Notes: generated by a model from the letters alone, not told the origin. 64,000 nucleotides of DNA from Gammaproteobacteria bacterium (GCA_018828385.1 JAHJVE010000011.1:62001-126000); one strand, 5' to 3'; positions 1-10,261 are shown, counted from the stretch's first letter. Numbers and translations: made by a program.

Positions 1-263
1 GACAGGAAGGCTTTCCACGGCGGCATCGGGGTGCCCGGGCGGCCGTAGTAGATCGTCGCGGCGAGGCCTTCGGCCGGCTTGTCGCGCAGGGTTTCCGGCA
101 GCAAGGCCGGGCCGAGCCCGCCTTTGAGCGTCATGCCGTGGCAGGAGCCGCAATCCTGGCGCACGAGGTGCACCAGCTCTTTTTGGCGCGCCACCTCCGG
201 CTCCGCGGCGATTGCTACGGTCGACAGGAAAAAAAGGCCAAAAATGAAATTACTCGGCGACAC
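1..263 (-). CDS. c-type cytochrome, NirC-like, 3' end outside the window
   Basis: The first 87 codons of a small exported cytochrome c are visible and the gene continues off the left edge. The reading frame opens with GTG, which overlaps the end of the upstream cupredoxin gene by 14 bases and lies behind a GGGGGTG ribosome-binding stretch. Residues 1-20 form a signal peptide with a hydrophobic FIFGLFFL core and an AIAA-type cleavage site. One haem c motif, CGSCH, is at residues 38-42, followed by GMTLKGGLGPALL, as in NirC/cytochrome c55x-like proteins of nir clusters. Position after nirS supports a role in electron delivery to, or maturation of, the cd1 nitrite reductase. The NirC assignment is inference, because the axial methionine region is beyond the edge. 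Confidence 0.75.
   Translation of the reverse strand, partial: MSPSNFIFGLFFLSTVAIAAEPEVARQKELVHLVRQDCGSCHGMTLKGGLGPALLPETLRDKPAEGLAATIYYGRPGTPMPPWKAFL
214..251 (+). repeat. Uptake-like repeat, site 1
   Basis: A full GCTACGGTCGAC core is followed by a 7-A tract and a second AAAAA tract one helical turn further on. It lies antisense inside the signal-peptide part of the partial cytochrome gene, where it encodes the STVA residues. Confidence 0.8.
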
Positions 264-600
264 GAATCACCCCCGTCATTTCGGGATGCGGGCCGCAGTG
301 GTATTCGTAGCGGCCCGGCTGGTCGAACTGGCGCTGCCAGCTTTCATCGGGGAAAAATCGTTCCGACTCCCGCCCGCCTTCGGCCGGGAAAACGATGGAA
401 TGACTGGTGCGCTTTTCGTGGTTGGTCCACCGCACGCTGTCACCGACCTTGATGCTCACCTCGGCCGGCCGGTATTGGTAGCCTTCGATCCGCACCTCGA
501 TGACCTCCCCGGCCAGCGCCGAAAAAGAAAAGAGCGCCAGCACGAGCGGCGCCCTTTTCAGGCACGACCATCCGGAATGCAGCGAAAGTCCGGATGGCAT
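250..600 (-). CDS. Periplasmic cupredoxin (type 1 copper protein)
   Basis: This is a 116-residue exported small blue copper protein of the plastocyanin/pseudoazurin superfamily. The N-terminus carries a signal peptide (hydrophobic LVLALFSFSALA, cleavage near residue 30). The single cupredoxin domain shows the four classical copper ligands: His67 in TSHSIVF, then Cys102, His105 and Met108 in HCGPHPEM. Such proteins shuttle single electrons in the periplasm. Its place three genes into the nirS transcript, starting only six bases after the upstream stop, suggests it is an electron donor to NirS, a role cupredoxins are known to play in denitrifiers. No strong ribosome-binding site is seen, so translational coupling is likely. 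The exact physiological partner is inference. Confidence 0.85.
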   Translation of the reverse strand: MPSGLSLHSGWSCLKRAPLVLALFSFSALAGEVIEVRIEGYQYRPAEVSIKVGDSVRWTNHEKRTSHSIVFPAEGGRESERFFPDESWQRQFDQPGRYEYHCGPHPEMTGVIRVAE

Positions 601-606
601 GCGGGC

Positions 607-1440
607 TTACTGCTTGGCCGCCTTCACGTCGCCATCGGCCCCCAGGCCAATCGTGTGGCCGAAGGAAACGTGATGGAAACGCCCGGCGGCATGGTCGGCG
701 TGGATGGCGATGCCGAAGGGCACAGCCTTGCCCGGCGCCAGCACGGCATTGCCGGTCAGCTTGCGGGTAAAGGTCACGGTGTAGGTATCGCCAGCCTTGG
801 CGCCTTCGGCCGTGGCCCCGGCCTTGCCACCGTCCATGTGGCGCTTGTCGGCAACGTAACCGTCGACCGACTTGCCGCTGCTCGCCCATTGCACGAGGTC
901 GAGCGCACCGGCGCTCACGTACTTGGTCTTGTCCTTGGCCCCTGGCATACCCTTGGAATCCTGGTGGCAAGCCGCCCAGCAACCGGCCTGCTCAGCCAGC
1001 GGCACCTTGTCATTGGGGAACATGATGGTGGCCTTGACGTCGTTTTCCTTGTCGGAATGGTCGAAACCGCCGGCCGGCGCCTTGAAGCTCAGGCGCACGT
1101 AAAGGTTGGCCGCGTCGTAGGCCGCCTGCACGGTGACCGGATAGGTCGCCGTCTTCGGCCCGCCCTTGGGTTCCATTTCCTTGCTGACCAGACGCTTGGT
1201 ATCGAGGCTCAGCTTGCCATCCTCGATATGGCAGCCTGCACAGGCCTCGCCCTTCTTCAGGCCGCTGGCCCCGCTGTGCTCGCCCTTGCCCTGAACCCAT
1301 TCGATGGGCGCTGCGCCCGGGTGGAAAACGTGGATCGTGCTCTTGGCCGCCTTGCTCCAGTCCGGCGCCGCCATGGCCGACTGCGAACCGAAGGCGACGA
1401 AGGCGCCAATGACCGCCAGGGAAACGAAATTCTTTTTCAT
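607..1440 (-). CDS. Dihaem cytochrome c with ethylbenzene-dehydrogenase-gamma-like domain
   Basis: This is a 277-residue exported protein with a signal peptide ending at SAMA (residues 21-24). It has one canonical haem c motif, CAGCH (67-71), and one unusual CX3CH motif, CWAACH (154-159). The region from about residue 75 onward resembles the haem-binding domain shared by the gamma subunits of ethylbenzene dehydrogenase and DMSO-reductase-type enzymes and by cytochrome c-552 proteins. It lies directly behind nirS and is probably co-transcribed with it. The likely role is periplasmic electron transfer to or from the nitrite reductase, which is inference. The start was taken at the MKKNFVSL methionine because a GGTGGAG sequence precedes it; an in-frame ATG 16 codons upstream has no signal-peptide logic. 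Confidence 0.75.
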   Translation of the reverse strand: MKKNFVSLAVIGAFVAFGSQSAMAAPDWSKAAKSTIHVFHPGAAPIEWVQGKGEHSGASGLKKGEACAGCHIEDGKLSLDTKRLVSKEMEPKGGPKTATYPVTVQAAYDAANLYVRLSFKAPAGGFDHSDKENDVKATIMFPNDKVPLAEQAGCWAACHQDSKGMPGAKDKTKYVSAGALDLVQWASSGKSVDGYVADKRHMDGGKAGATAEGAKAGDTYTVTFTRKLTGNAVLAPGKAVPFGIAIHADHAAGRFHHVSFGHTIGLGADGDVKAAKQ

Positions 1441-1512
1441 CGTGCTTATCTCCACCAAATAAATTTGCTCACCGCGCAGACCATGCATGCCTGCGCTGCT
1501 ACCGCTTCATAT

Positions 1513-1538
1513 GCTACGGGGGCTTGCGCCCCCGTAGC
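1513..1538 (-). other. GC-rich stem-loop downstream of nirS
   Basis: A perfect 11-base-pair stem (GCTACGGGGGC with its complement) closes a four-base loop between nirS and the next gene. There is no T-run on the minus strand, so a messenger-stabilising or partial-attenuation hairpin is more likely than a strong terminator. It would raise nirS expression relative to the genes behind it. Confidence 0.6.
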
Positions 1539-1568
1539 TTTAAGTCACATCAAACAATCAGCAGTCGA

Positions 1569-3254
1569 TCAATAGATGTCGTGCTGGGTGTTGTAGACGT
1601 TGAACTTGCCGGTCGGCGTGATCATCTTCGGATCGGTGATGACCTTCTTGAGCGTCAGCGTCGCATCGTCATAGACGACGATGGCCGACTGGTCGGTCTT
1701 GCCGCCCCACAACGAGATCCAGACTTCCGTGCCATCGGCGCTGTATTCCGGATGCACGGCGCGGCGTGTCGCCTTGGTTTCCGGCAGGCCGGCATCCTTG
1801 GCGACGTTGATCACCTTGACCGGCTTCGAGAGATCGGAAACATTCCAGATCGAAACGGATTCAGCCAGTTCCCGCTCCGGATTCTGCGGCGAGTCGGCCC
1901 ACAGGTGCTTCGACTTCGGATGGGTCTTGACGAACAGGTTGCCCGGCACGTGCTTCACCTCCTGAACGACCTTCCAGTTGAACTCCTTGAACTTGGCGTT
2001 CTTCTTCTCATCCGACGGCGTGCTGATCAGGGTCAGGACGTCGGCACCGAGGTGACCCGTCGTCCACACCGGACCGAATTTCGGATGGGTAAAGTTGGCG
2101 CCGCGGCCCGGGTGCGGGATCTTGGCGACATCAACCAGGGCAGCCAGCTTGCCGGTCTTGGTATCGACCGCAGCGATCTTGTTGGAAGCATTGGCCGCCA
2201 CCAGGAAGTAACGCTTGGAAGCATCCCAACCACCGTCATGCAGGAACTTGGCGGAACCTATGGTCGTCGTCTTGAGGTTTTCGATGTCAGAGTAGTCGAC
2301 CAGCAGGATCTGCCCGGTTTCCTTGATGTTGATGACCCATTCCGGCTTGGTGAAGGAAGCGACGATGGAAGCCACGCGCGGTTCCGGATGGTATTCACCA
2401 TCGACCGTCATGCCACGGGTCGAAACGACCTTGCGCGGCTTCAGCGTGTCGCCGTCCATGATCACGTACTGGGGCGGCCAGTAGGAACCGGCCACCGCGT
2501 ATTTGTCTTCAAAGCCCTTGAACTTGGAGGTATCGACCGAACGCGCGTCGAAACCGATTTTCACTTCAGCAACCACACCCGGCTTTTCCATCCACAGGTC
2601 GATCAGCGACAGACGACCATCGCGACCGATCACATAAACATAACGGCCGGAAGCCGACAGACGCGAAATGTGCACCGCGTAGCCAGTCTTGACGATGCTG
2701 CGGATTTCCTTGGTGTCGCCATCGATCAGCGCCACTTCGCCGGTATCGCGCAGGGTGACCGAGAACATGTTCTTGAGGTTGTACTTGTTCATCTGCTTGG
2801 TCGGACGCTGATCGACCGGGACGATGACTTTCCACGAATCCAGTGTGTCCTTGAAGCTGTATTCCGGCGGCACATCCGGCGTGTTCTGGATGTACTTGGC
2901 CATCAACGACAGTTCTTCCTTGGTCAGGATGTCGTCGAAATTGACCATGCCGCCATCGGTGCCGTAGCCGATGATCTTTTCCAGGCGCTGCTGGCCGAGC
3001 TTGAGCGTGCCACCTTCGGTGACGGTGCCGTCCTTGGCCTTTTTCGTCCAGTGCGGCTCAAGGTTCTTGCCCGTCGCCCCCTTGCGCAGCACGCCGTGGC
3101 AGCCGGCGCAACGCTCGAAGTAAATCTTCTTGGCCTGGTCCTTTTCGGCCGCCGTCAGCGTTGGCGCCGTCTTGGCAGTTTCCTGGGCAAAGGCCGAACC
3201 CATGGCAACGGCCATGGCGCTAAGTGCAAGCATCCCCACTACAGTCTTTTTCAT
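1569..3254 (-). CDS. nirS: Cytochrome cd1 nitrite reductase NirS
   Basis: This is the dissimilatory nitrite reductase of denitrification, which reduces nitrite to nitric oxide in the periplasm. The 561-residue precursor starts at the MKKTVVGM methionine, four bases behind an AGGAGA ribosome-binding site. It has a signal peptide ending near AFAQ and an N-terminal cytochrome c domain with CAGCH at residues 49-53. This is followed by an eight-bladed haem d1 propeller, recognisable from RDGRLSLIDLW, the SYWPPQYVIMDG stretch, the EYHPEPRVAS segment, and the C-terminal TPTGKFNVYNTQHDIY ending typical of NirS. A perfect FNR/DNR box lies 88-101 bases upstream. The genes behind it encode periplasmic electron carriers. 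No nirT, nirM or d1-synthesis gene other than the divergent SUMT is visible here. Confidence 0.97.
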   Translation of the reverse strand: MKKTVVGMLALSAMAVAMGSAFAQETAKTAPTLTAAEKDQAKKIYFERCAGCHGVLRKGATGKNLEPHWTKKAKDGTVTEGGTLKLGQQRLEKIIGYGTDGGMVNFDDILTKEELSLMAKYIQNTPDVPPEYSFKDTLDSWKVIVPVDQRPTKQMNKYNLKNMFSVTLRDTGEVALIDGDTKEIRSIVKTGYAVHISRLSASGRYVYVIGRDGRLSLIDLWMEKPGVVAEVKIGFDARSVDTSKFKGFEDKYAVAGSYWPPQYVIMDGDTLKPRKVVSTRGMTVDGEYHPEPRVASIVASFTKPEWVINIKETGQILLVDYSDIENLKTTTIGSAKFLHDGGWDASKRYFLVAANASNKIAAVDTKTGKLAALVDVAKIPHPGRGANFTHPKFGPVWTTGHLGADVLTLISTPSDEKKNAKFKEFNWKVVQEVKHVPGNLFVKTHPKSKHLWADSPQNPERELAESVSIWNVSDLSKPVKVINVAKDAGLPETKATRRAVHPEYSADGTEVWISLWGGKTDQSAIVVYDDATLTLKKVITDPKMITPTGKFNVYNTQHDIY

Positions 3255-3341
3255 CTTTCTTTCTCCTGGAACGAAATATTTCGCGCCCAATCTCCCTCAA
3301 CGCGATGCCCGCAAGGTTGAACCTGAGCCCCCACGCCATCC

Positions 3342-3355
3342 TTGATACTCATCAA
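3342..3355. promoter_or_regulatory. FNR/DNR-type box upstream of nirS
   Basis: The sequence TTGATACTCATCAA is a perfect TTGAT-N4-ATCAA palindrome, the binding site of the Fnr/Anr/Dnr/NnrR regulators. Its centre is about 95 bases before the nirS start codon, so it would sit near -41.5 if transcription begins roughly 52-55 bases before nirS. This is the expected arrangement for anaerobic and nitric-oxide-induced activation. Being symmetrical, it could also influence the divergent cobA. Confidence 0.85.
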
Positions 3356-3390
3356 TCTTTTGGAGCACAAAAACCCAATGCATTCATATG

Positions 3391-3408
3391 GTTATAGTCA
3401 TTTATAAC
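3391..3408. promoter_or_regulatory. GTTATA-N6-TATAAC inverted repeat
   Basis: A perfect 6+6 inverted repeat with a six-base spacer lies in the AT-rich stretch between nirS and cobA, about 105 bases before cobA. It could be an operator for a dimeric regulator or overlap the cobA promoter. No specific regulator is recognised. Confidence 0.4.
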
Positions 3409-3513
3409 TACCTGACTAATACTTTGGTGGTATATCTGCGACGAATTGACTTCGGGCTATTGGCAGGCGCCCGCTCCCGCATTAGGATGGCCGCCCAAAG
3501 GCAGGGATAACGC

Positions 3514-4278
3514 ATGAACAAGCAGAACAAACTCGCAGCCGGCAAAGTCTGGCTGGTCGGCGCCGGCCCCGGCGACCCGGACTTGCTGACCGTCAAGGCA
3601 GCGCGCCTGATCACCGCCGCCGACGCCCTCGTCTACGACCATCTGGTCGGCGCCGGCATCATGGATCTGGCCCGCCCCGACGCCCGCCGCATCTACGCCG
3701 GCAAGGAAGCCTCGAAGCACACGCTGCCGCAGGACTCGATCAACGAATTGCTGGTACAACTGGCCCGCGAAGGCCTCTCGGTCGTCCGCCTCAAGGGTGG
3801 CGATCCGTTCATCTTCGGGCGCGGCGGCGAAGAACTCGAAACCCTCGTCGCCTCCGGCATTCCCTTCGAAGTCGTCCCCGGCGTCACGGCGGCGGCCGGT
3901 TGCGCCGCCTACGCCGGCTTCCCGCTGACCCATCGCGACCACGCCCAGTCGGTCACCTTCGTCACCGGCCACCTCAAGGACGGCACCGTCAATCTCGACT
4001 GGCCCTCGCTGGCCCGGCCGCGGCAGACCGTCGTCTTCTACATGGGAATCGGCGCCGTCGGCGAAATCTGCAAGCAGATGATCAACCACGGCCTGCCCTC
4101 GCTGACCCCGGCCGCGGTCATCCGCAACGGCACGCAGCCGGACCAGCAGACACTGCTCGCCACACTGGGTACACTGCCGCACCGCATCGCCGAATCCGGC
4201 ATCAAGCCGCCGGCGCTGATCGTCGTCGGCAGCGTTGTCGGCCTGCACGAAAAACTCAACTGGTTCGAGAAAAAATGA
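3514..4278 (+). CDS. cobA: Uroporphyrinogen-III C-methyltransferase (SUMT; CobA/NirE type)
   Basis: This 254-residue enzyme would add two SAM-derived methyl groups to uroporphyrinogen III, giving precorrin-2. That compound is the branch point to sirohaem, cobalamin and haem d1. The hallmarks are [14 protein letters not shown] near the N-terminus, [18 protein letters not shown] in the middle, and the [21 protein letters not shown] segment. Length matches stand-alone SUMT, with no CysG-type dehydrogenase domain. Divergence from nirS across a shared regulatory region suggests it could serve as NirE for haem d1, but the sequence cannot separate that from a general role. The start has an AGGGAT sequence eight bases upstream. 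Its stop overlaps the next start (ATGA). Confidence 0.92.
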   Translation: MNKQNKLAAGKVWLVGAGPGDPDLLTVKAARLITAADALVYDHLVGAGIMDLARPDARRIYAGKEASKHTLPQDSINELLVQLAREGLSVVRLKGGDPFIFGRGGEELETLVASGIPFEVVPGVTAAAGCAAYAGFPLTHRDHAQSVTFVTGHLKDGTVNLDWPSLARPRQTVVFYMGIGAVGEICKQMINHGLPSLTPAAVIRNGTQPDQQTLLATLGTLPHRIAESGIKPPALIVVGSVVGLHEKLNWFEKK

Positions 4279-4673
4279 AATTCCTCTGGCTCGTCGCTGC
4301 CCTCTTCGCCACCTCGGCCCAGGCCTATACCGGGCAGGAACTGCGCGGCGACTGCCAGGCGGCCAATGACCTGTACGCCGGGCAAAAATCCAGCGACCCT
4401 TTCCAGGCCATCCGCAGCGCCCGCTGCATCGCCTATGTCGCCGGCTTTGCCGACAGCTACGGCGTCAGCGACTATCTGGCCGAGCAGGTCGGCGTCAAAC
4501 TCAACGCCTTCTGCCTGCCGAAAGACCCCGATCTGTCGCAACGCCTGGTCCGCGCCGTGCTCATCCATGTCGAACGCGTCCCGCCGCAAACCACCGTCAG
4601 TCCGGCCACGCTGGTCGCCGGTGCCCTGGCCAAAGCCTTCCCATGCGCCGATTCACTTGAATCAAAGAAGTGA
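4275..4673 (+). CDS. Rap1a/Tai-like exported protein
   Basis: This is a 132-residue protein with a clear signal peptide ([15 protein letters not shown]). The mature part has the pattern of the Rap1a/Tai immunity family: TGQELRGDC near the start, a central [15 protein letters not shown] helix, FCLPKD, and a C-terminal AKAFPC. Conserved cysteines probably form disulfides in the periplasm. Characterised members neutralise type VI secreted peptidoglycan amidases, but many relatives occur alone with unknown function. Here the start overlaps the cobA stop by four bases, so it is translationally coupled to cobA, and there is no effector gene nearby. An immunity role is therefore not supported by context. 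Confidence 0.65.
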   Translation: MKFLWLVAALFATSAQAYTGQELRGDCQAANDLYAGQKSSDPFQAIRSARCIAYVAGFADSYGVSDYLAEQVGVKLNAFCLPKDPDLSQRLVRAVLIHVERVPPQTTVSPATLVAGALAKAFPCADSLESKK

Positions 4674-4698
4674 TTCGTGGATAATCCGCCCTCCGATT

Positions 4699-4783
4699 GC
4701 CCCGGTGGCGGAATCGGTAGACGCAGCGGATTCAAAATCCGCCGCCGAAAGGTGTGCCGGTTCGAGTCCGGCCCGGGGCACCA
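4699..4783 (+). tRNA. tRNA-Leu (anticodon CAA)
   Basis: This is an 85-base class II tRNA with a GCCCCGG/CCGGGGC acceptor stem and an encoded CCA end. The anticodon loop TTCAAAA (4731-4737) gives anticodon CAA, read by UUG leucine codons. It has a long variable arm and a canonical GTTCGAGTCC T-loop. It is followed by a strong terminator. Confidence 0.95.
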
Positions 4784-4791
4784 GTAATTGC

Positions 4792-4822
4792 AAAACGGCT
4801 TTCCCTATGGAAGGCCGTTTTT
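4792..4822 (+). terminator. Rho-independent terminator of tRNA-Leu
   Basis: A 13-base-pair stem (AAAACGGCTTTCC with GGAAGGCCGTTTT, one G-U type pair) and a four-base loop end in a T-run, nine bases after the tRNA. Confidence 0.85.
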
Positions 4823-4844
4823 GTTTCCACGTGGAATTTTGCCC

Positions 4845-7002
<2,158 letters not shown>

Positions 7003-7044
7003 TAGAATCCACGTTTTGTTTTTTTCGCTTTCAGGAGTTTCCCG

Positions 7045-7371
7045 ATGATTAGCCTTGCCCACGCCCAGACCGCTGCTGCCTCCGCCGACCCGACGGGTGG
7101 CCTGATGCAGATGCTGCCGATGATCCTCATGTTCGTCGTGCTGTGGTTCTTCATGATTCGTCCGCAAATGAAAAAAGCCAAGGAACACAAGGCGCTGCTC
7201 GCCGCGCTGGCCAAGGGCGATGAAGTGGTCACCCAGGGCGGCATCGTCGGCAAGGTGACCAAGGTGGGCGACAGCTACGTCACCGTCGAAATCGCCGAAG
7301 GCACCGAAGTTGTCGTGCAAAAGCCTTCGATCGGCCTGGTTCTGCCCAAGGGCACGCTGAAGTCGCTGTAA
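7045..7371 (+). CDS. yajC: Preprotein translocase accessory subunit YajC
   Basis: This is a 108-residue inner-membrane protein that associates with SecDF-YidC. It has one transmembrane segment (MLPMILMFVVLWFFMIRPQ), followed by the family-typical MKKAKEHKALLAALAKGDEVVTQGGIVGKV cytoplasmic part. It is preceded by a good AGGAG site at the usual distance and followed by secD across a short hairpin-containing gap. Length and position are exactly as expected for the family. Confidence 0.95.
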   Translation: MISLAHAQTAAASADPTGGLMQMLPMILMFVVLWFFMIRPQMKKAKEHKALLAALAKGDEVVTQGGIVGKVTKVGDSYVTVEIAEGTEVVVQKPSIGLVLPKGTLKSL

Positions 7372-7379
7372 TCACCCCA

Positions 7380-7402
7380 AAAGGCGGCTCCGTGCCGCCT
7401 TT
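7380..7402 (+). terminator. Hairpin between yajC and secD
   Basis: A nine-base-pair stem (AAAGGCGGC/GCCGCCTTT) with a five-base loop is followed by only a weak T-rich stretch. It is probably an attenuator that allows more yajC than secD, rather than a full stop. Confidence 0.55.
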
Positions 7403-7419
7403 ATTGCTTTGAAGCCGTC

Positions 7420-9297
7420 ATGAATCGCTACCCACTCTGGAAGTACATCACCATCGCCGTCGCACTGCTGCTGGGCCTCGTCTACACGCTGCCCAACTTT
7501 TTCGGCGAATCACCGGCCGTGCAGCTGTCCAGCGCCAAGGCCACGATCAAGGTCGACGCCAGGGCCCAGGCTCGCGTCGAGGAGGCCCTCAAGGCCGCCG
7601 GCATCACGCATGACGGCATCCAGCTCGACACCGTCGGCGTCAAGGTTCGCCTGACCAGCACCGATATGCAGCTGAAGGCCAAGGACGTTCTCGAAAAGAC
7701 CTTCAACCCGAACCGGGCCGACCCGCAGTATGTCGTCGCCCTGAACCTCCTGACCGCCTCGCCGAACTGGCTGACCTCGCTGCATGCGCTGCCGATGTAC
7801 CTCGGCCTCGACCTGCGCGGCGGCGTGCACTTCCTGCTCCAGGTCGACATGAAGGGCGCCCTGACCAAGAAGCTCGATTCGACCTCGGCCGACCTGCGCA
7901 CTGTCATGCGCGACAAGAACATCCGCCACGGCGGCATCAATCGCGAAGGCGAGCGCATCGTCGTCAAGTTCCGCGACACTGAAACCCGCGACAAGGCCCG
8001 CTACGCCATCGGCGACAGCCAGCCCGACCTGCTGGTCAGCGAGACCGGCGATGCCAGCGAACCGAAGCTGGTCGCCACGCTCAAGCCGGAAGCCCTGCTC
8101 AAGCTCGGCGAATTCGCCCTCAAGCAGAACATCACGACGCTGCACAACCGGATCAACGAACTCGGCGTTGCCGAGCCGGTCATCCAGCAGCAGGGCGCCG
8201 ACCGCATCGTCGTCCAGTTGCCCGGCGTGCAGGACACGGCCAAGGCCAAGGACATCCTGGGCCGCACGGCGACCCTCGAAATCCGCATGGTCGATGACTC
8301 GACCGGCGCCCTGGAAGCCGCCCTGGCCGGCAACCCGCCCTACGGCACCGAGGTTTACAGTGAACGTGGCGGTCAGCCGCTGCTCGTCAAGAAGCAGGTC
8401 GTGCTCACCGGCGACCGCCTGACCGACGCCCAGCCCGGCTTTGACAACCAGACCAACGAAGCGGCCGTCCATCTGACGCTCGACTCAGCTGGCGCCCGCA
8501 TCTTCAAAGATGTCACGCGCGAGAACATCAACAAGCGCATGGCCATCCTGCTCATCGAAAAGGGCAAGGGCGAAGTCGTCACCGCGCCGGTCATCCGCAG
8601 CGAAATCGGCGGCGGCCGCGTGCAGATTTCCGGCCGCATGAGCACCTCGGAAGCCAACGACACCGCCCTGCTGCTACGCGCCGGTTCGCTGGCCGCACCG
8701 ATGGACATCATCGAGGAACGCACCATCGGCCCGTCGCTCGGCGCCGAAAACATCAAGAAGGGCTTCCAGTCGACGATGTGGGGCTTCGCCGCCATCGCCG
8801 TCTTCATGATCGCCTACTACCAGATGTTCGGTGTCGTTTCGGTCATCGCCCTGGCCTCCAACCTGCTCTTCCTGGTCGCCCTGCTCTCCATGCTCCAGGC
8901 CACGCTGACCCTGCCCGGCATCGCCGCCATCGCGCTGACGCTGGGCATGGCCATCGACGCCAACGTGCTGATCAACGAGCGCATCCGCGAGGAATTGCGC
9001 AGCGGCATGCCGCCACAGGGCGCCATCGCGGAAGGCTACGAACGCGCCTTCGGAACCATTCTCGACTCCAACATCACCACGCTGATCGCCGGCCTCGCCC
9101 TGCTCATCTTCGGCTCCGGCCCGGTGCGCGGCTTCGCCGTGGTCCATTGCCTGGGCATCATGACCTCGATTTTCTCCTCGGTCTTCGTCTCGCGCGGCCT
9201 GGTCAATCTGATCTACGGCCGCCAGAAGAAGCTGACCAAGGTGGCCATCGGCCAACTGTGGAAACCGGCGACTGCCACGGTCAACGGCAAAAAATAA
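7420..9297 (+). CDS. secD: Protein translocase subunit SecD
   Basis: SecD is a proton-motive-force-driven helper of the Sec translocon that pulls substrates into the periplasm. The 625-residue protein has an N-terminal membrane anchor (YITIAVALLLGLVYTLPNFF), a large periplasmic region beginning with the conserved LGLDLRGGVHFLLQVD, and five further transmembrane segments at the C-terminus. The AIALTLGMAIDANVLINERI motif is typical of the RND-related SecD family. It is followed 12 bases later by secF. Confidence 0.97.
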   Translation: MNRYPLWKYITIAVALLLGLVYTLPNFFGESPAVQLSSAKATIKVDARAQARVEEALKAAGITHDGIQLDTVGVKVRLTSTDMQLKAKDVLEKTFNPNRADPQYVVALNLLTASPNWLTSLHALPMYLGLDLRGGVHFLLQVDMKGALTKKLDSTSADLRTVMRDKNIRHGGINREGERIVVKFRDTETRDKARYAIGDSQPDLLVSETGDASEPKLVATLKPEALLKLGEFALKQNITTLHNRINELGVAEPVIQQQGADRIVVQLPGVQDTAKAKDILGRTATLEIRMVDDSTGALEAALAGNPPYGTEVYSERGGQPLLVKKQVVLTGDRLTDAQPGFDNQTNEAAVHLTLDSAGARIFKDVTRENINKRMAILLIEKGKGEVVTAPVIRSEIGGGRVQISGRMSTSEANDTALLLRAGSLAAPMDIIEERTIGPSLGAENIKKGFQSTMWGFAAIAVFMIAYYQMFGVVSVIALASNLLFLVALLSMLQATLTLPGIAAIALTLGMAIDANVLINERIREELRSGMPPQGAIAEGYERAFGTILDSNITTLIAGLALLIFGSGPVRGFAVVHCLGIMTSIFSSVFVSRGLVNLIYGRQKKLTKVAIGQLWKPATATVNGKK

Positions 9298-9309
9298 GGA
9301 AAAACGAAA

Positions 9310-10254
9310 ATGGAATTTTTCCGCATCAAAAAAGATATTCCGTTCATGCGCCATGCGCTGACCTTCAATATCATCTCGCTCGTCACCTTCATCCTCGCCG
9401 TCGTCTTCCTGTTCACCAAGGGCCTGCACCTGTCGGTCGAATTCACCGGCGGCACGCTCATCGAAACCCACTACCAGCAGACCGCCGACCTTGAAAAGAT
9501 CCGCGGCGCGCTGGGCAAGGCCGGGTTCACCGACTACGCCGTGCAGAACTTCGGTTCATCGCAGGACGTGCTCATCCGCCTGCCCCTGAAGAGCGAGCAG
9601 AACAGCAACCAGATCGGCCAATCGGTCATGAAGTCGCTGGAAGCCGAAGCGCCGGGTGCCGAACTGCGCCGCGTCGAATTCGTCGGCCCGCAGGTCGGCC
9701 GGGAACTCGCCGAAAACGGTGCCCTGGCCCTGCTCGTCGTCATCATCGGCATCGTCATCTACCTGGCTTTCCGCTTCGAATGGCGCTTCTCGGTCTCGGC
9801 CATCATCGCCAACATGCACGACGTCATCATCATTCTCGGCTTCTTCGCCTTCTTCCAGTGGGAGTTCTCGCTATCGGTGCTGGCCGCTGTCCTCGCCGTC
9901 CTCGGCTACTCGGTCAACGAGTCGGTCGTCGTCTTCGACCGGGTGCGCGAAACCTTCAAGAAAGTCCGCGGCCTGACCACGCCGCAAGTCCTCGATCACG
10001 CCATCACGAGCACCATCAGCCGGACCATCATCACCCACGGCAGCACCCAGATGATGGTCCTGTCCATGCTCATCTTCGGCGGAGAAACCCTGTACTACTT
10101 CTCGCTGGCCCTGACCATCGGCATCCTGTTCGGTATCTACTCCTCAGTCCTCGTCGCCAGCCCGCTGGTCATGTGGCTCGGCGTCTCGCGCGAACAATTC
10201 ATCGTCAAACCCAAGGTCATCGAAGGTGCCAACGAGGACGGAGCCGTCGTTTAA
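9310..10254 (+). CDS. secF: Protein translocase subunit SecF
   Basis: SecF is the partner of SecD in the SecDF complex. The 314-residue protein has a first membrane helix (LTFNIISLVTFILAVVFLF), the conserved GLHLSVEFTGGTLIE region, a small periplasmic domain, and five C-terminal helices including VLGYSVNESVVVFDRVRE. It begins behind an AAGGAAAAACG leader 12 bases after secD. It is the last gene of the cluster and is followed by a strong terminator fused to a dispersed repeat. Confidence 0.97.
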   Translation: MEFFRIKKDIPFMRHALTFNIISLVTFILAVVFLFTKGLHLSVEFTGGTLIETHYQQTADLEKIRGALGKAGFTDYAVQNFGSSQDVLIRLPLKSEQNSNQIGQSVMKSLEAEAPGAELRRVEFVGPQVGRELAENGALALLVVIIGIVIYLAFRFEWRFSVSAIIANMHDVIIILGFFAFFQWEFSLSVLAAVLAVLGYSVNESVVVFDRVRETFKKVRGLTTPQVLDHAITSTISRTIITHGSTQMMVLSMLIFGGETLYYFSLALTIGILFGIYSSVLVASPLVMWLGVSREQFIVKPKVIEGANEDGAVV

Positions 10255-10261
10255 GCGAATC

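Noticed and set aside
861-870. CGTCGACCGA resembling the repeat core
   Set aside because: The 3' A-tracts and the TA before CGG are missing, and the bases are explained by the codons for KSVDGY. It was treated as a chance match, as were similar strings near 2401 and 37261.
79-1575. Long open frame opposite the nir genes on the plus strand
   Set aside because: It is a shadow of the minus-strand genes. These have signal peptides, haem and copper motifs and ribosome-binding sites, while the plus-strand product is an arginine- and valine-rich string with no domain.
1524-3320. 598-codon open frame antisense to nirS
   Set aside because: High GC and codon bias of nirS keep the opposite strand open. 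The product shows no recognisable domain and no start context.
4699-4783. tRNA-Leu as an integration site of a mobile element
   Set aside because: No integrase, no repeated 3' tRNA end and no change in gene content follow. The flanks are conserved housekeeping genes.
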